Shown here: in pieces, positions 47,198-55,615 of the stretch
Layout: the number at the start of each line of letters is the position of its first letter
Position numbering within the stretch: the first letter of the stretch is position 1
Assembly: GCF_002929535.1 (NCBI RefSeq)
Contig: NZ_PJJO01000053.1
Span: forward strand, 1 to 64,000
Source of the DNA: Cryobacterium sp. Y11
GTDB lineage: Bacteria > Actinomycetota > Actinomycetes > Actinomycetales > Microbacteriaceae
Direction of reading: 5' to 3'
Length of the DNA stretch: 64,000 nt
The notes under the pieces: model-generated
The model's input: only the letters and a program-made list of their open reading frames with translations
What the model was told of the DNA's origin: nothing
Databases searched by the model: none
Position numbers and translations under genes: made by a program

Positions 47198-47224
47198 AGG
47201 GCTAGGGCTAGGGCTAGGGCTAGG
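47198..47224. repeat. Hexamer tandem repeat (AGGGCT)x4.5 at a stop codon
   Basis: Four and a half copies of AGGGCT. The stop codon of the MerR gene (47220-47222 on the minus strand) lies inside the repeat. Confidence 0.9.
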
Positions 47225-47771
47225 AGATTTTGCGGGTGGTGCGACGGGCGGCTAGCTCGTCGGCGGGGTCGATGGGTTGCATGTCGAGTTCAACCAGGCT
47301 GGTCTCCACCTCGCGCAGTACCTTGCCGACGGCAATGCCGAAGACACCCTGGCCACGGCTGACCAGATCGATGACCTCGTCGTTGGAGGTGCAAAGGTAG
47401 ACACTCGCGCCATCGCTCATGAGCGTGGTCTGCGCGAGGTCACTGATGCCCGATTCGCGCAGCTGATTGACTGCGGTGCGAATCTGTTGCAGGGAGATCC
47501 CCGTGTCGAGTAGACGCTTCACCAGCTTGAGCACGAGTATGTCCCGAAAGCCATAGAGGCGCTGCGAGCCGGAGCCGGCAGCACCGCGCACCGTGGGTTC
47601 GACGAGGCCGGTGCGGGCCCAATAGTCCAGCTGACGATAGCTAATGCCGGCGGCACGCGCGGCAACAGCGCCACGGTAGCCGGAGTTCTCGTCAAGCTCT
47701 GGCATGCCGTCGGTGAACAAGAGTCCCAGGGAGTAGCGCGAAGCGTCAGCGTCAGGCTTGAGCTCACTCAT
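47220..47771 (-). CDS. MerR-family transcriptional regulator (Rv1830-like)
   Basis: 183 aa. A winged helix-turn-helix near residue 35 (GYRGAVAARAAGISYRQLDY, then WARTGLVEPT) and RLYGFRDILVLKLVKRLLD form the MerR DNA-binding part. The C-terminal domain has no recognisable ligand motif. In mycobacteria the equivalent gene, Rv1830, lies close to Rv1828 and garA; here the same set is present except the bifunctional nuclease. ATG with AAAGG about 8 nt upstream. Confidence 0.88.
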   Translation of the reverse strand: MSELKPDADASRYSLGLLFTDGMPELDENSGYRGAVAARAAGISYRQLDYWARTGLVEPTVRGAAGSGSQRLYGFRDILVLKLVKRLLDTGISLQQIRTAVNQLRESGISDLAQTTLMSDGASVYLCTSNDEVIDLVSRGQGVFGIAVGKVLREVETSLVELDMQPIDPADELAARRTTRKIS

Positions 47772-48081
47772 ATGGGTTGCCTTTCGGGGGGGGTTACTTG
47801 GTGCGATGAATCAGTTCGGCCAGTCAACGCGATAAATCTCGGCTCCGCTAAAATCAACGATGCTGAAACATACTTGCAGTCACCGCCCGCGTAACAGACG
47901 GTGAAACCACTGATGCGAAACCGTCTTGCTGTGGTTCTCTGTCTACGGTACCGAGGCGGGGTGCCTCCATGCCTGACATTCGTCCGACTGGTTTGGCGTG
48001 TCGGATGACGCAGCGACCGGTGACGCTGGCTGCGTCAGCACCGCACGTCGATGTCGATTTACGCCTGCACCAGTCTACGAC
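47772..48081. other. Intergenic region between two MerR genes
   Basis: 310 bp with no credible gene. It holds a ribosome site for the downstream MerR gene near 47783 and a TTGACT on the minus strand (47821-47826) that could be a -35, without a good -10. The bifunctional-nuclease gene found here in mycobacteria is absent. Confidence 0.7.
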
Positions 48082-48810
48082 CTACTTCGTCAGACGACCC
48101 AGTGCGGAGCGAATCAGGCTGCCACGAATGATTTCGAGCTGCCCAGCGATTTCGACGGCCATTTCAGCGGCCTTGGCCCGGCTCGACGCGTCTTTGCGCC
48201 GTGCCAGTGGCACGAGGGCGCTCTCAATAAGGCCGAGCTCGCGTTCAGCGGCACCGCGAAAGCCGCGCAGGTGGCGTGGTTCAATTCCACTGCGCTGAAG
48301 CTCAACGAGGGCGCGCAGCACGCTCAGCACGCCGTCACCGTAATAATCGGCGGGAAGAATAATGGAGGCGGAGACGGCATCATGCAACAATGTCGCCGAA
48401 GCGCCTGCCTCCTTCAGCAGCTCGTCCCTGGTCAATCGACGCACGGTACCGAGCATCGACGGCCCTGGCGCGGCTCCCCCGGGCAGCACCGGAGACAGAC
48501 CTGCATCCAGGTCGTCGAGATAAGAGCGGATGACCTTCAACGGCAGGTAGTGATCGCGCTGCATGGACAGAATTAATCGCAGCCGATCCACGTCACCCGT
48601 GGCGAACTTGCGGTAGCCAGAGTCCGTACGGGCCGGCGAGACGAGGCCCTGCTCTTCAAGAAAACGCAGCTTCGAGGGTGTCAGTTCGACAAATTCCGGG
48701 GTGAGCCGCGCGAGTACCTGCCCGATGCTCAGCAGCGGTGCTGAACTGGACGAGTGCGCTTTCGCCGCCGGCACAGACGCTGACCGAGCCTGGGCTGAGC
48801 TTGCCGCCAC
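48082..48810 (-). CDS. MerR-family regulator, FtsR/Rv1828-like
   Basis: 242 aa. N-terminal helix-turn-helix LSIGQVLARLTPEFVELTPS leads into KLRFLEEQGLVSPART and GYRKFATGDVDRLRLIL. It is longer than typical MerR proteins, as are FtsR and Rv1828. In Corynebacterium FtsR activates ftsZ; the dyad before ftsZ at 13599-13617 is a candidate site. GTG start overlaps the FHA stop by one base (TAGTG), so translation is coupled to the FHA gene. Confidence 0.88.
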   Translation of the reverse strand: MAASSAQARSASVPAAKAHSSSSAPLLSIGQVLARLTPEFVELTPSKLRFLEEQGLVSPARTDSGYRKFATGDVDRLRLILSMQRDHYLPLKVIRSYLDDLDAGLSPVLPGGAAPGPSMLGTVRRLTRDELLKEAGASATLLHDAVSASIILPADYYGDGVLSVLRALVELQRSGIEPRHLRGFRGAAERELGLIESALVPLARRKDASSRAKAAEMAVEIAGQLEIIRGSLIRSALGRLTK

Positions 48811-49409
48811 TATTCGCTTGCCGCGCGGGCGAGATCGAGGCGGGAAGCGTAGAAGGTGAGACGGAACTTGCCAACCTGCACCTCGGCGCCGTCGGACAAG
48901 ACGGCGGTCTCGATGCGCTCACCATTGAAGTAGGTTCCATTGAGCGAGCCCAGATCTTTTACCGTGAACGCCGTTCCAATGCGCAAAAAATCGGCATGAC
49001 GACGCGATACGGTGACATCGTCAAGAAAGATGTCGGCGTTGGGGTGTCGACCGACGCTCGTGTGATTGGCATCGAGCAAAAATCGGGCACCGGCGTTGGG
49101 GCCGCGACGAACAACCATGAGAGCGGAGCCTGACGGCAGCGCCGCAATGGATTCCTGCTCTTCTGCGGTCACGTTGGAGTCGATGGACGCGATTTGAGCG
49201 GCGAATTCTTGGCTGAAGTTCATCGTCGTGTCGGTACTGGACATATCATTCACCGTCGTCGATACTTCTCGCGTTGGTACTTCCGGTCGTGCTTGACTGG
49301 GCGTTGATTCGTCGCGCATCTCGTCGCCTGTCGTCGGATTATCGGGTAGGTCTGCGTGCACGGGCTCGTTCGGCTCCTCGGAATTGTTCGTGCCGGATAG
49401 ATCGGCCAT
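48810..49409 (-). CDS. FHA-domain phosphothreonine-binding protein (GarA/OdhI-like)
   Basis: 199 aa from ATG 49409, which has AGGAGG 6 nt upstream. The acidic, disordered N-terminus holds a Thr pair, STDTTMNFSQEF (about residues 65-76), corresponding to the phosphorylated ETTS-type motif of GarA. The C-terminal FHA domain shows SVGRHPNADI, VTVSRRHADF and GSLNGTYFNGERIE. In Mycobacterium and Corynebacterium such proteins control 2-oxoglutarate metabolism after phosphorylation by PASTA kinases. A link with the kinase at 32372 is inference. Located 10 nt after pgsA. Confidence 0.9.
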   Translation of the reverse strand: MADLSGTNNSEEPNEPVHADLPDNPTTGDEMRDESTPSQARPEVPTREVSTTVNDMSSTDTTMNFSQEFAAQIASIDSNVTAEEQESIAALPSGSALMVVRRGPNAGARFLLDANHTSVGRHPNADIFLDDVTVSRRHADFLRIGTAFTVKDLGSLNGTYFNGERIETAVLSDGAEVQVGKFRLTFYASRLDLARAASE

Positions 49410-49419
49410 CATGCACCTC

Positions 49420-50037
49420 CTACCGTTCCAGCGTATCGGAAGATACACCCTCCGCCACCCGCGGTAGGCGAATCACACGCATCGTTTCACTGGCGTAGAT
49501 AATGCCGGCCCACCAGTACAGAAACGCTCCCCAGAGGCCGAAGGCCCAACCCACCGGCTGAGACCACCATTCCAGCTGCGGAAAGGCCTGTCCGAGCATG
49601 ATCATTGGCAGGGCGTAGAACAGGCAGAATGTGGCGACCTTACCTAGATGGTGCACGGGCAGCGGGCCAAAGCCGAAGTTGGCCAGGATGATTCCGAGCG
49701 CGAGCAGAAAAACATCGCGCCCGACCACGACGAACACGATCCACCAGGGCACGAGGTCTCGCCAGGCCAAGCCGATCAGCGCGGCAAAGATATAGAGCCG
49801 ATCGGCGGCCGGATCGAGGAGTTGACCCAGCCGCGTGATCTGGTTCCAGCGCCGGGCCAGGAAGCCATCGAGCCAGTCCGTGAAGCTGGAGACGCTGAGA
49901 ATAACCAGCGCCCAGGCATCCTCTCCCTGAGCAAGGACTACCAGAAAAACCGGCACGAGCAGCAGGCGCAGAAGACTGAGCACGTTGGGCAGGGTCAGCA
50001 CCCGATCGCTGACTGCCCCGTTCGCTACCGCCGCCAC
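49420..50037 (-). CDS. pgsA: CDP-alcohol phosphatidyltransferase (PgsA-like)
   Basis: Membrane enzyme of phospholipid head-group transfer, probably phosphatidylglycerophosphate synthase. 205 aa with several membrane helices. The CDP-alcohol motif DGFLARRWNQITRLGQLLDP-AADR is complete with all aspartates (near residue 56-81). Matches the Rv1822 (pgsA2) position. GTG start sits exactly 6 nt after a TAGACT box. Precise head group is not certain. Confidence 0.88.
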   Translation of the reverse strand: MAAVANGAVSDRVLTLPNVLSLLRLLLVPVFLVVLAQGEDAWALVILSVSSFTDWLDGFLARRWNQITRLGQLLDPAADRLYIFAALIGLAWRDLVPWWIVFVVVGRDVFLLALGIILANFGFGPLPVHHLGKVATFCLFYALPMIMLGQAFPQLEWWSQPVGWAFGLWGAFLYWWAGIIYASETMRVIRLPRVAEGVSSDTLER

Positions 50038-50043
50038 GCTTGG

Positions 50044-50049
50044 AGTCTA
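50044..50049 (-). promoter_or_regulatory. Putative -10 box of pgsA (TAGACT)
   Basis: TAGACT on the minus strand, exactly 6 nt before the GTG at 50037; leaderless transcript expected. Confidence 0.55.
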
Positions 50050-50134
50050 TCGAGAGCAGCCAGTTACCCCGCCATTCGAATGAATTCTCGATCGAGAATA
50101 CTTTCGGTTCGCGCCCAGTGCGGGCACAGACGAG

Positions 50135-50695
50135 TCACGCGAGGCGCAGGCGCAAGGCTGGCCAGCTCGCCGCGAAACCGGGGTGTAACGCGAGCGCTTC
50201 CACCTCGCCGATCGGCACCCACCGCAAGGCAATGCTCTCGAGGTCGCTGATGACCGGCTCAAATCGCTCTGTCGCCTCGACGACGACCGTGGTGTACGAC
50301 CAGATTCCCAGGTCGACCACCGAGGTGAAATTCAGTCGGACCAGGTGGGCCGGCACACCGGCCTCTTCCCGAGCTTCGCGCAGGGCAGCATCGATGGCGC
50401 TTTCGTGCTCGTGGCGAGCACCCCCTGGCAGGCCCCAGGTGTCACCGAAGTGGCTCCACACCGCGCGATGCTGCAGGAGAATGCCCAATTCGAGGTGATG
50501 AACCAGCAGTCCGGCCGCACCGAATCGGCCCCAAAACCGGCGACCATCAGGGCTGAACACCCACGCGTCGCCGCTGTCCCGCGGCAGCTCGTTCCGCGCA
50601 ACCCCGTTCCCTGGCTCGCCGACACCCGCCGGACGCAGCGCAGTCCTGCGGGGGTCATCGAGGTTGGTCCCGTCGGAACCGGCCGGTTCAGTCAT
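50135..50695 (-). CDS. Nudix hydrolase
   Basis: 186 aa. The Nudix box is GGARHEHESAIDAALREARE followed by EAG, with the catalytic glutamates in REAREEAG. The N-terminal ~50 residues are variable. Substrate cannot be told from sequence. It lies downstream of apt, beside the carotenoid cluster, but does not look like type I IPP isomerase (idi). Confidence 0.88.
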   Translation of the reverse strand: MTEPAGSDGTNLDDPRRTALRPAGVGEPGNGVARNELPRDSGDAWVFSPDGRRFWGRFGAAGLLVHHLELGILLQHRAVWSHFGDTWGLPGGARHEHESAIDAALREAREEAGVPAHLVRLNFTSVVDLGIWSYTTVVVEATERFEPVISDLESIALRWVPIGEVEALALHPGFAASWPALRLRLA

Positions 50696-50753
50696 GCCCT
50701 AAGCATGCACGTCGGCGGCGAGAAAATGAAAACGGATGCGCGTGCTCGGCTCC

Positions 50754-51308
50754 TTAGATGGACTTGATAGCGTGCACAGCGGATGCGCCGAGGCGTTCGC
50801 GCCCACGCAGCTCCGTGAGCTCGAGCACAACGCCGACACCGGTCAGCGTATAGCCGGCCCGTTCGATCAGACGGGTCGTTGCCGCAATGGTGCCTCCCGT
50901 GGCCAACACGTCGTCCAGGATGAGAACCCGAGTTCCGGCCGGCAGTTGCCCGACTTCCAACTCGAGCCGAGCCGAGCCGTACTCGAGATCGTATTCCTCG
51001 GTGAGTACCGTACCGGGCAGCTTGCCGCCCTTGCGCACGGCCAGCACGGCCGCTTGGGCCGCGTAACCCACGGCAGCGGCGAGCAGAAAGCCTCGAGCCT
51101 CGATGCCGGCGACGGCGTCGAACTGGCCGCGGTGCTGATCGGCCAGGTCATCGACGATCGCACGGAAAGCGACCGCGTCGGCGAAGACCGGATTGAGATC
51201 GCGAAATAGAATGCCCGGTTGCGGAAAATCGGGATACGAGGCCAGCAGCGCCTCGACGTGGGCGGCGGCGGGCGAAGGCTGAGGTACAGGCGGGGAGAGT
51301 TGAGTCAC
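50754..51308 (-). CDS. apt: Adenine phosphoribosyltransferase
   Basis: Purine salvage, adenine plus PRPP to AMP. 184 aa. PRPP motif VLILDDVLATGGTIAA and the Apt signature GIEARGFLLAAAVGYAAQ are present, with EYDLEYGSARLELE between. GTG start exactly 6 nt after TAAGAT, indicating a leaderless message. Its start is 10 nt from the crtR stop codon. Confidence 0.95.
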   Translation of the reverse strand: MTQLSPPVPQPSPAAAHVEALLASYPDFPQPGILFRDLNPVFADAVAFRAIVDDLADQHRGQFDAVAGIEARGFLLAAAVGYAAQAAVLAVRKGGKLPGTVLTEEYDLEYGSARLELEVGQLPAGTRVLILDDVLATGGTIAATTRLIERAGYTLTGVGVVLELTELRGRERLGASAVHAIKSI

Positions 51309-51314
51309 TGATTC

Positions 51315-51320
51315 ATCTTA
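51315..51320 (-). promoter_or_regulatory. Putative -10 box of apt (TAAGAT)
   Basis: TAAGAT on the minus strand ending exactly 6 nt before the apt GTG. It overlaps the 3' end of crtR. Confidence 0.55.
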
Positions 51321-51902
51321 AACCGCTCGGCTGGGCGGCGCGACAGCCTCGGGGTGAGCGAGATCGGCGCCCTTCGACAACGCGGATGCTTCCCCGTCGA
51401 GCGGTACGACCGCGATCGCGCTCATGGCGTCGAGAAAATGTACAACGGCGCCCTGTTGGTCGCGAGTCAGGTCGAGGGCCACCGCAATCATCTCCTCATG
51501 CGTGTTGCCGAGCGTGCGCCGCATCTCCTCGTGCGATTCCGTGGTGGCGAACAAGAATTGGCCGCGCCCGTCGCGCGGGTTTACCTCACGCCGAATGTGA
51601 CCGGATGCCTCGAGTCGAGACAACAGTTTCGCCGTGGCGGCCGAACTGATGTTCAAAAACTCGCTGATGTCCCTGGGGCTGGCGACGTTCTGACTCCGCT
51701 CGCAGGCGATCAGGTGCCGAATGGCCATCAAATCCGTTTCATTGATGCGCATGAGGGCCTGAGCTCGTCGCCGCATGATGGCGTCGGCCACCCGAAAACG
51801 GCGGACGGCAAGCAGAACGTCCCGTGCTGCCGATTGTTCGGCGTTCTGCTGGTCGTACCAATACGCCCCTGCGGTCGGGAAAATACTCTCATCGTCGGAC
51901 AT
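51318..51902 (-). CDS. MarR-family regulator, CrtR-like
   Basis: 194 aa, winged-helix repressor. DNA-binding region: RQALMR-type helix then DISEFLNISSAATAKLLSRL with wing ASGHIRREVNPRDGRGQFLF. It is divergent from crtE with only ~115 bp between the start codons. In Corynebacterium glutamicum, CrtR occupies this position and represses crt genes until GGPP accumulates. By analogy this protein controls the cluster; ligand is inference. ATG 6 nt after TAGCAT; GGAGCT between them could also act as a ribosome site. Confidence 0.85.
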   Translation of the reverse strand: MSDDESIFPTAGAYWYDQQNAEQSAARDVLLAVRRFRVADAIMRRRAQALMRINETDLMAIRHLIACERSQNVASPRDISEFLNISSAATAKLLSRLEASGHIRREVNPRDGRGQFLFATTESHEEMRRTLGNTHEEMIAVALDLTRDQQGAVVHFLDAMSAIAVVPLDGEASALSKGADLAHPEAVAPPSRAV

Positions 51903-51908
51903 AGCTCC

Positions 51909-51914
51909 ATGCTA
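51909..51914 (-). promoter_or_regulatory. Putative -10 box of crtR (TAGCAT)
   Basis: TAGCAT on the minus strand, exactly 6 nt before the crtR ATG. It overlaps the adjacent inverted repeat, as expected for autorepression. Confidence 0.5.
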
Positions 51915-51940
51915 ACCTGAGCGCTAGCTAGCCTGGTTAG
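51912..51940. promoter_or_regulatory. Candidate CrtR operator in the crtR-crtE gap
   Basis: CTAACC (51912-51917) and GGTTAG (51935-51940) form an inverted repeat around an internal 10-bp palindrome GCTAGCTAGC (51923-51932). MarR proteins bind such dyads. The site overlaps the crtR -10 and lies upstream of crtE. Confidence 0.45.
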
Positions 51941-51980
51941 TTATTTGCACCATGAAGCCAGGCTTTATTAGGGAGCAATC

Positions 51981-52031
51981 GTGCAGACCACTGACGCACT
52001 CCGCGATCTACGTAAGAATGTTCGTGCTTGA
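51981..52031 (+). CDS. Possible 16-codon leader ORF upstream of crtE
   Basis: GTG start with a good AGGGAG site 5 nt upstream encodes VQTTDALRDLRKNVRA and stops at 52029-52031, overlapping the candidate crtE starts (ATG 52018, GTG 52024) in another frame. The crtE starts have poor ribosome sites, so this small ORF may couple translation into crtE. Alternatively it is a chance frame. Confidence 0.35.
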   Translation: MQTTDALRDLRKNVRA

Positions 52032-53070
52032 CACGGTTCCGGCCGGCATCGAGATCGAGCTGGCCCGTTATTTTGCTACCGCCCGGTTGCGGGCCACGGA
52101 TTATGGCGACCACTTCGTGGCGCTGTGGGACTCGCTCGAGCTGGCCAGCAGCGGGGGCAAGCGAGTGCGTCCAGCGCTGGTACTGGCCGCCTACTCCGGT
52201 TTCGGTGGACGCGACCAGACCCTCGCCGCGCCGGTAGCTGTCAGTTTTGAGCTGCTGCACACGGCGTTTCTCATTCACGACGATGTCATTGACCGCGATG
52301 TGGCCCGGCGCGGTGTGGCCAACATCGCCGGTCGGTTCACCGATCGTGCGCTGGCCACTGGAGCGGCAGCGGACCAAGCGGGAGTGTGGGCCGTCGCCGC
52401 CGCAATCCTGGCCGGCGACCTCGCCCTCAGCCAAGCCCACCGGGTACTTGCCACACTGCCCGTCGACGATGACACCCGCGTCAGGCTGCTCGATCTGCTC
52501 GACCGAGCGGTTTTTGTCTCGGCGGCCGGGGAACTGGCCGACGTCACGAACAGCTCGTCCCGGCATCCGCTCACTGTCGCCAAAATTTTGTCAACTCTGG
52601 AAAACAAGACCGCTGTGTATTCCTTTGAGGCGCCATTGCAGGCCGGAGCGACGCTGGCTGGGGCATCATCGGCGGCGCTTGGCAGTCTCGGCCGGTTCGG
52701 ACGCCTTGTTGGAGTAGCGTTTCAACTCATCGACGACATACTCGGAGTGTTCGGCGATCCAGCCCAGACCGGCAAAAGCATCACGGCCGATCTGCGCGAG
52801 GGCAAGCAGACAACCCTGATTGCCCACGCCGGAAGCACTCCGACGTGGTCGTTGATCGCACCGTACCTTGGAAAGAGTGACCTGAGCGAAGAGGAAGCTG
52901 GGCGAGCGCGTGATCACCTCCGTGCCTGTGGCGCGAAAACCGCCACCGAGGAGCTCGCCAGAGACCATGCTGAGCGTGCGGTACAGGCGCTCGATCCGCA
53001 GACCATTCCGGCCGAGCTGCGCGCCAGCCTGACCGAACTGGCCGGTGCCGCCGTGAACCGTTCGCACTAA
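52018..53070 (+). CDS. crtE: Geranylgeranyl diphosphate synthase
   Basis: Makes C20 GGPP for carotenoids. About 350 aa from ATG 52018; GTG 52024 and ATG 51952 are in-frame alternatives. Similarity to the family begins near the 52018 start (GIEIELARYFATARLRATDY). GGKRVRPALVLAAYSG, first aspartate motif HDDVIDRD and second LIDDILGVFGD are present. First gene of a six-gene run crtE-B-I-Ye-Yf-Eb with overlapping or adjacent ends. Confidence 0.92.
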   Translation: MFVLDTVPAGIEIELARYFATARLRATDYGDHFVALWDSLELASSGGKRVRPALVLAAYSGFGGRDQTLAAPVAVSFELLHTAFLIHDDVIDRDVARRGVANIAGRFTDRALATGAAADQAGVWAVAAAILAGDLALSQAHRVLATLPVDDDTRVRLLDLLDRAVFVSAAGELADVTNSSSRHPLTVAKILSTLENKTAVYSFEAPLQAGATLAGASSAALGSLGRFGRLVGVAFQLIDDILGVFGDPAQTGKSITADLREGKQTTLIAHAGSTPTWSLIAPYLGKSDLSEEEAGRARDHLRACGAKTATEELARDHAERAVQALDPQTIPAELRASLTELAGAAVNRSH

Positions 53071-53084
53071 TGATGAGGGCACTC

Positions 53085-53993
53085 ATGAGCGCATCACGCA
53101 CCATCTCACACACCATCGATAGTCGTAGCAATATTCAGCTCTACGGCCGGGCCGCACTGGCCAGTTCCACGACGATTATCGGGCATTACTCTACCTCGTT
53201 CGGTCTCGCCGCCCGACTGCTGGAAGCGCGCGTGCGCACACCGGTGCGCACGATCTACGCTCTCGTTCGCATCGCCGACGAGATCGTCGACGGTGCCGCT
53301 ACCGAAGCCGGCCTGTCTGTGGACGAACAGCGTGAACTGCTCGACGGCCTCGAACGGGAAACCGAGCTAGCGATCGTGCGCGGCTACAGCACCAACCTCG
53401 TCGTGCACGCCTTTGCCGGCACCGCCCGGCAAGCGGGCATCGATTCCACCCTCACCCGGCCCTTCTTTGCCGCCATGCGTCGCGACCTCGACCCGGCCCC
53501 CTTCAGTGCGCAGGGCGTCGCCGAGTACATCTACGGCTCGGCCGAAGTGATTGGCCTGATGTGTCTGCGCTGTTTCGTGCAGCAGCGACCACCGAACGCT
53601 GGGCAGCTCATCGTGCTCGAAAACGGTGCCCGCCACCTCGGCGCGGCCTTTCAAAAGATCAACTTTCTGCGTGACCTGTCCGCTGATAGCGAGGTGCTCG
53701 GTCGCAACTATTTTCCCGGGATCGATCCACTCACACTCACGCAGGCCCAGCAACACGAGATTCTCGATGACATTGATACCGACCTCGCGATTGCCAGAGC
53801 CGTGCTGCCGCTCTTACCGCCCGGCTGCCGCCGCGCGGTCGCCGCAGCCCAGGGCCTGTTCACCCGACTCTCGACCCGACTACGGTCGACCCAGACAGAT
53901 CAGTTACTGCACGCCCGAGTTCGGGTGCCGAATGGAGAGAAACTCGTGATTGCCTTTACCGCGACATTCGGGCCAGGCGCGTGGAAGCGTTGA
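53085..53993 (+). CDS. crtB: Phytoene synthase
   Basis: Condenses two GGPP to phytoene. 302 aa from ATG 53085 (GAGGG just upstream); ATGs at 53070/53073 overlap the crtE TAA. Aspartate motifs: RIADEIVDGA near residue 60 and NFLRDLSADSEVLGRNYFPG near 190. The end overlaps crtI by 13 nt. Confidence 0.94.
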   Translation: MSASRTISHTIDSRSNIQLYGRAALASSTTIIGHYSTSFGLAARLLEARVRTPVRTIYALVRIADEIVDGAATEAGLSVDEQRELLDGLERETELAIVRGYSTNLVVHAFAGTARQAGIDSTLTRPFFAAMRRDLDPAPFSAQGVAEYIYGSAEVIGLMCLRCFVQQRPPNAGQLIVLENGARHLGAAFQKINFLRDLSADSEVLGRNYFPGIDPLTLTQAQQHEILDDIDTDLAIARAVLPLLPPGCRRAVAAAQGLFTRLSTRLRSTQTDQLLHARVRVPNGEKLVIAFTATFGPGAWKR

Positions 53994-55615
53994 CATCCCC
54001 CGCACAGGCCACGCGCACCATCGTGATCGGTGGGGGGATCGCCGGCCTCGCCAGCGCAGCCCTGCTCGCGCGGGAGGGTCACGATGTCACACTGCTGGAA
54101 TCTCGCGCCGAACTCGGCGGGCGCGCCGGTGTCTGGACGAGCAACGGCTTTCGCTTCGACACCGGACCGTCCTGGTATCTCATGCCAGCGGTGTTCGAGC
54201 ACTTCTACAAGTTATTTGGAACCAGCGCAGCCGAACAACTAGATCTGGTGACGTTAGATCCGGGCTACCGCGTGCATTTTCAAGGTGACCCGCGACCGGT
54301 GGATATCCGCGCCGACCGGGCCGCGAACATCCGCTTGTTTGAGCGGTTGCAACCCGGAGCCGGAGCGGCGCTGAGCCGGTACCTCGACTCGGCCACCGAA
54401 ACCTACAACCTGGCCGTGCAACGATTTCTGTACTCGAGCTATGAATCGTTTCGTCCGTTTCTGGTCGGGGATGTGCTGCGTCGACTCGGGCGGCTGGCTC
54501 GGCTACTGGTGCAGCCGCTGGACAAGTTCATCGCCGGGTATGTGCGCGACCCGCGACTGCGCCAGATTCTCGGCTACCCGGCCGTCTTTCTCGGGTCAGC
54601 ACCGAACTTGACGCCGTCGATGTACCACCTGATGAGCCATCTCGATCTGGCCGACGGGGTGCTCTACCCGCAAGGCGGATTTTCGACGCTCATCGACAGT
54701 ATCGCCGCGATCGCTCGCGCCGAGGGGGTACGCGTGATCACACACGCGACGGTCACGGCCATTCGGGTGACCGATCGACAGGCCATTGCCGGCGTCAGCT
54801 ACGTCGACGAGGTGGGAGAGACGATTCAAGTGGATGCCGACCAGGTCGTGTCATCGGCGGACCTGCATCACACCGAAACCGTGCTCGTGCCCGCCGCACT
54901 GCAGACCTACCCGCAAGCGTGGTGGGACAAACGGGTCTCGGGGCCTGGCGCCGTGCTGGTCATGCTCGGCGTCAGGGGCACAATCCCCCAGCTGCAGCAC
55001 CACTCCCTGTTTTTCACGACCGACTGGGGAAAAAACTTCGGGCAGATCTTCGGCAAACGCCCCTCCGTACCGTCACCGGCGTCGCTCTATGTTTGCATGC
55101 CGAGCGCTACCGACTCGTCGGTGGCGCCGCCCGGCATGAGCAATCTGTTCGTGCTGGTTCCGGTTCCGCCCGCTGTGGAGCTCGGCAACGGCGGTATCGA
55201 TGGGGCCGGTGACACCATGATCGAGCGGATAGCGGATGCCGCCATCGCCCAGGTTGCAGAGTGGGCCGGCATCCCCGATTTGGCCGAGCGGGTAAGCGTG
55301 CGTCGAACGGTGGGCCCGGCCGACTTCGCCGACGACCTCAACTCCTGGAAGGGCGGCGCTCTCGGCCCCGCACACACGTTGCGGCAAAGCGCGTTTCTGC
55401 GCGGATCGAACATGTCGCAGAAGATCGCCGGGCTCTTCTACGCCGGCGGTACAACCATTCCCGGAATCGGTTTGCCGATGTGCCTGATCAGCGCCGAAAT
55501 TCTACTCAAACGCATGCGCCATGATACGACGACCGGACCGCTCGCCACGCCGCTTCCTGCCCGGCCGAGCCGGCCAACCAGTGACCAGGTACGGTCAGCG
55601 ACATCGCCTTCGTGA
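53981..55615 (+). CDS. crtI: Phytoene desaturase (CrtI type)
   Basis: FAD-dependent desaturase converting phytoene to lycopene. 544 aa. N-terminal dinucleotide loop VIGGGIAGLASAALLAREGH with GGRAGVWTSNGFRFDTGPSW following. The C-terminal FAD-contact region reads GLFYAGGTTIPGIGLPMCLI. A ~35-residue Pro/Thr/Arg-rich tail extends beyond the usual end. GTG start; its TGA overlaps the crtYe GTG (GTGA). Confidence 0.95.
   Translation: MEALTSPAQATRTIVIGGGIAGLASAALLAREGHDVTLLESRAELGGRAGVWTSNGFRFDTGPSWYLMPAVFEHFYKLFGTSAAEQLDLVTLDPGYRVHFQGDPRPVDIRADRAANIRLFERLQPGAGAALSRYLDSATETYNLAVQRFLYSSYESFRPFLVGDVLRRLGRLARLLVQPLDKFIAGYVRDPRLRQILGYPAVFLGSAPNLTPSMYHLMSHLDLADGVLYPQGGFSTLIDSIAAIARAEGVRVITHATVTAIRVTDRQAIAGVSYVDEVGETIQVDADQVVSSADLHHTETVLVPAALQTYPQAWWDKRVSGPGAVLVMLGVRGTIPQLQHHSLFFTTDWGKNFGQIFGKRPSVPSPASLYVCMPSATDSSVAPPGMSNLFVLVPVPPAVELGNGGIDGAGDTMIERIADAAIAQVAEWAGIPDLAERVSVRRTVGPADFADDLNSWKGGALGPAHTLRQSAFLRGSNMSQKIAGLFYAGGTTIPGIGLPMCLISAEILLKRMRHDTTTGPLATPLPARPSRPTSDQVRSATSPS

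Noticed and set aside
50135..50695. Isopentenyl diphosphate isomerase (idi) beside the crt genes
   Set aside because: It has a Nudix box but lacks the Cys/Glu active-site motifs of type I Idi; kept as a generic Nudix hydrolase.
51952..52017. Longer crtE start at ATG 51952
   Set aside because: The extra 22 residues have no resemblance to the family and no ribosome site or clear -10 precedes that ATG; not excluded, given as an alternative.
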